DNA from: Mariprofundaceae bacterium
GTDB lineage: Bacteria > Pseudomonadota > Zetaproteobacteria > Mariprofundales > Mariprofundaceae
DNA length: 7,593 nt
Direction: 5' to 3'
Assembly (NCBI GenBank): GCA_027018975.1
Contig: JALUXN010000269.1
Span: 1-7,593, forward strand
The notes below the pieces were generated by a model. The model saw only the letters and a program-made list of their open reading frames with translations, was not told the DNA's origin and searched no databases. Below, in pieces: positions 6,706 to 7,593 of this stretch. Numbering within the stretch: the stretch's first letter is position 1; every line of letters begins with the position of its first letter. The translations under genes and the position numbers were made by a program.

Positions 6706-7593
6706 GTGCGGTACTCCGCGTTGATGGTGATGTATTCATGCGTCAGATCGCCTGTCCAGACGGTCGCCTCGGCGCTGCCCATGCCAAGGTCGAGGGTGAT
6801 AGTGAAATCATCCTGGGCAAAGATGGCCATGCCGTCGGCGTCGCGGTAGTCGGGGTGGAGGTTGCCGTGTTCCATCATCAGCACATCGTCGCAGCGCAGC
6901 GAGATCGCATCCGGATCAAACGCCACACCGGCATTGCCGGCGGCAGCGACAATGCGTCCCCAGTTGGCATCGGAGCCGGCGAAGGCGGTCTTGACCAGTG
7001 GCGACACCGCAATGGTGCGGCCGACATGGCGCGCCTCCGCCTCGGTGGCTGCGCCGGTGATGCGGATGGTCACAAACTTCGTCACCCCTTCGCCATCGCG
7101 GACAATCATCTGTGCCAGCTCGATGCAGAGCTCGGTCAGTGCCGCCTCAAATGCCTCGATCTCCTGCAACGGCGCGTGGCCCAAGCCGAGACCGCTGGCG
7201 AGCAGATAGACGGTGTCGTTGGTGGAGGTGTCGCCATCGACGGATATCGAGTTGAAGGAGAGATCGGTGGCGCGCTTGAGCATCGGCTGCAGCTGCGCCT
7301 GTGTGAGCGGGGCATCGGTGGCGATAAAGCCGAGCATGGTCGCCATGTTGGGGTGGATCATGCCGCTGCCCTTGCTGATGCCAGTGATGGTGTAGTCGCC
7401 GACACGGCGTGACGCCCATTTGGCGAAGGTGTCGGTGGTGCGGATGGCGTGGGCGGCATCATCCCAATGCGCCGCGCAGCGGGCGGCATCGTGGATGCCG
7501 GCCTGAATACGTTCGATCGGAAAGGGGGTGCCGATGACGCCGGTGGAGGCGGAGAGGATCGCTGCTGGCGCAACATCAAGAGCGGTCGCGGCG
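6702..7593 (-). CDS. argJ: ArgJ: glutamate N-acetyltransferase / ornithine acetyltransferase, N-terminus outside the window
   Basis: ArgJ moves the acetyl group from N-acetylornithine to glutamate in the cyclic arginine pathway; some members also use acetyl-CoA. About 296 residues are visible, with no stop to the right edge, so roughly the first 110 of about 400 are missing. The visible part starts in the alpha chain with LSASTGVIGTPFPIERI, then TTDTFAKWASR. The self-cleavage site is in KGSGMIHPNMATMLGF: the nucleophile Thr is encoded at 7340-7338, where the beta chain would begin. Later motifs are SVDGDTSTNDTV, the AGSDANWGRI segment and the typical C-terminal end ITINAEYRT, so the 3' end is natural. 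The ATG at 7361 is the Met of KGSGM and not a start. Whether it is mono- or bifunctional cannot be read from this sequence. mutT follows with a CTGA overlap, implying one transcript; argJ next to mutT is, as far as I recall, seen in other proteobacteria. Confidence 0.95.
   Translation of the reverse strand, partial: AATALDVAPAAILSASTGVIGTPFPIERIQAGIHDAARCAAHWDDAAHAIRTTDTFAKWASRRVGDYTITGISKGSGMIHPNMATMLGFIATDAPLTQAQLQPMLKRATDLSFNSISVDGDTSTNDTVYLLASGLGLGHAPLQEIEAFEAALTELCIELAQMIVRDGEGVTKFVTIRITGAATEAEARHVGRTIAVSPLVKTAFAGSDANWGRIVAAAGNAGVAFDPDAISLRCDDVLMMEHGNLHPDYRDADGMAIFAQDDFTITLDLGMGSAEATVWTGDLTHEYITINAEYRT
6703..6717 (-). promoter_or_regulatory. Ribosome binding site and probable CTG start of mutT
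   Basis: On the minus strand GGAG (complement of 6717-6714) lies 8 bases before CTG (6705-6703), inside the last argJ codons. The spacing is what a normal start would show. CTG shares two bases with the argJ TGA. This decides the start only by inference, since CTG initiation is rare in bacteria. Confidence 0.5.

Noticed and set aside
6738..7412. Open frame of 224 codons antisense to argJ
   Set aside because: argJ is unmistakable on the minus strand; the plus-strand translation has no family features and no ribosome binding site that I can see.

Overview
The window looks like an ordinary chromosomal segment of a proteobacterium. It is moderately GC-rich and densely packed, with housekeeping genes and no mobile elements, RNA genes or CRISPR. 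The order leuB, asd, fimV-like, truA is familiar from Beta- and Gammaproteobacteria. A FimV-type protein also argues for a bacterium with polar or type IV pilus machinery. The exact class cannot be fixed from the sequence; a zetaproteobacterium or an early-branching gamma/beta lineage would also fit.

Layout. Plus strand: leuB (3-isopropylmalate dehydrogenase, first few codons outside the window, to 1054); asd (aspartate-semialdehyde dehydrogenase, 1051-2085, ATGA overlap with leuB); a GC-rich spacer of about 98 bases that can fold; a FimV/TspA-like envelope protein (2184-4670); a 90-base spacer with nothing recognisable; a CbiQ/EcfT-like membrane protein (4761-5477); and truA (tRNA pseudouridine synthase, 5489-6280, possibly starting at an overlapping GTG at 5474). 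Minus strand, convergent: argJ (ornithine/glutamate acetyltransferase, N-terminal part beyond the right edge, stop at 6702) followed by a MutT-type Nudix hydrolase (6705-6286).

How the genes relate. leuB and asd supply leucine and the aspartate-family amino acids and are translationally coupled. FimV, the EcfT-like protein and truA lie in the same direction and may share a transcript. argJ (arginine synthesis) and mutT (nucleotide-pool cleaning) form a second, opposing unit. The two units meet tail to tail with 5 bases between the stop codons, inside an inverted repeat that both strands could use as a hairpin.

The points worth a second look are: a probable CTG start codon for mutT inside a CTGA overlap with argJ; the shared convergent hairpin; a solitary EcfT-like membrane protein without ATPase or substrate-binding partners nearby; a FimV variant whose C-terminus is an acidic repeat tail rather than the usual conserved end; and a foldable leader directly against the fimV ribosome binding site. 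I did not find a clearly novel multi-gene system.
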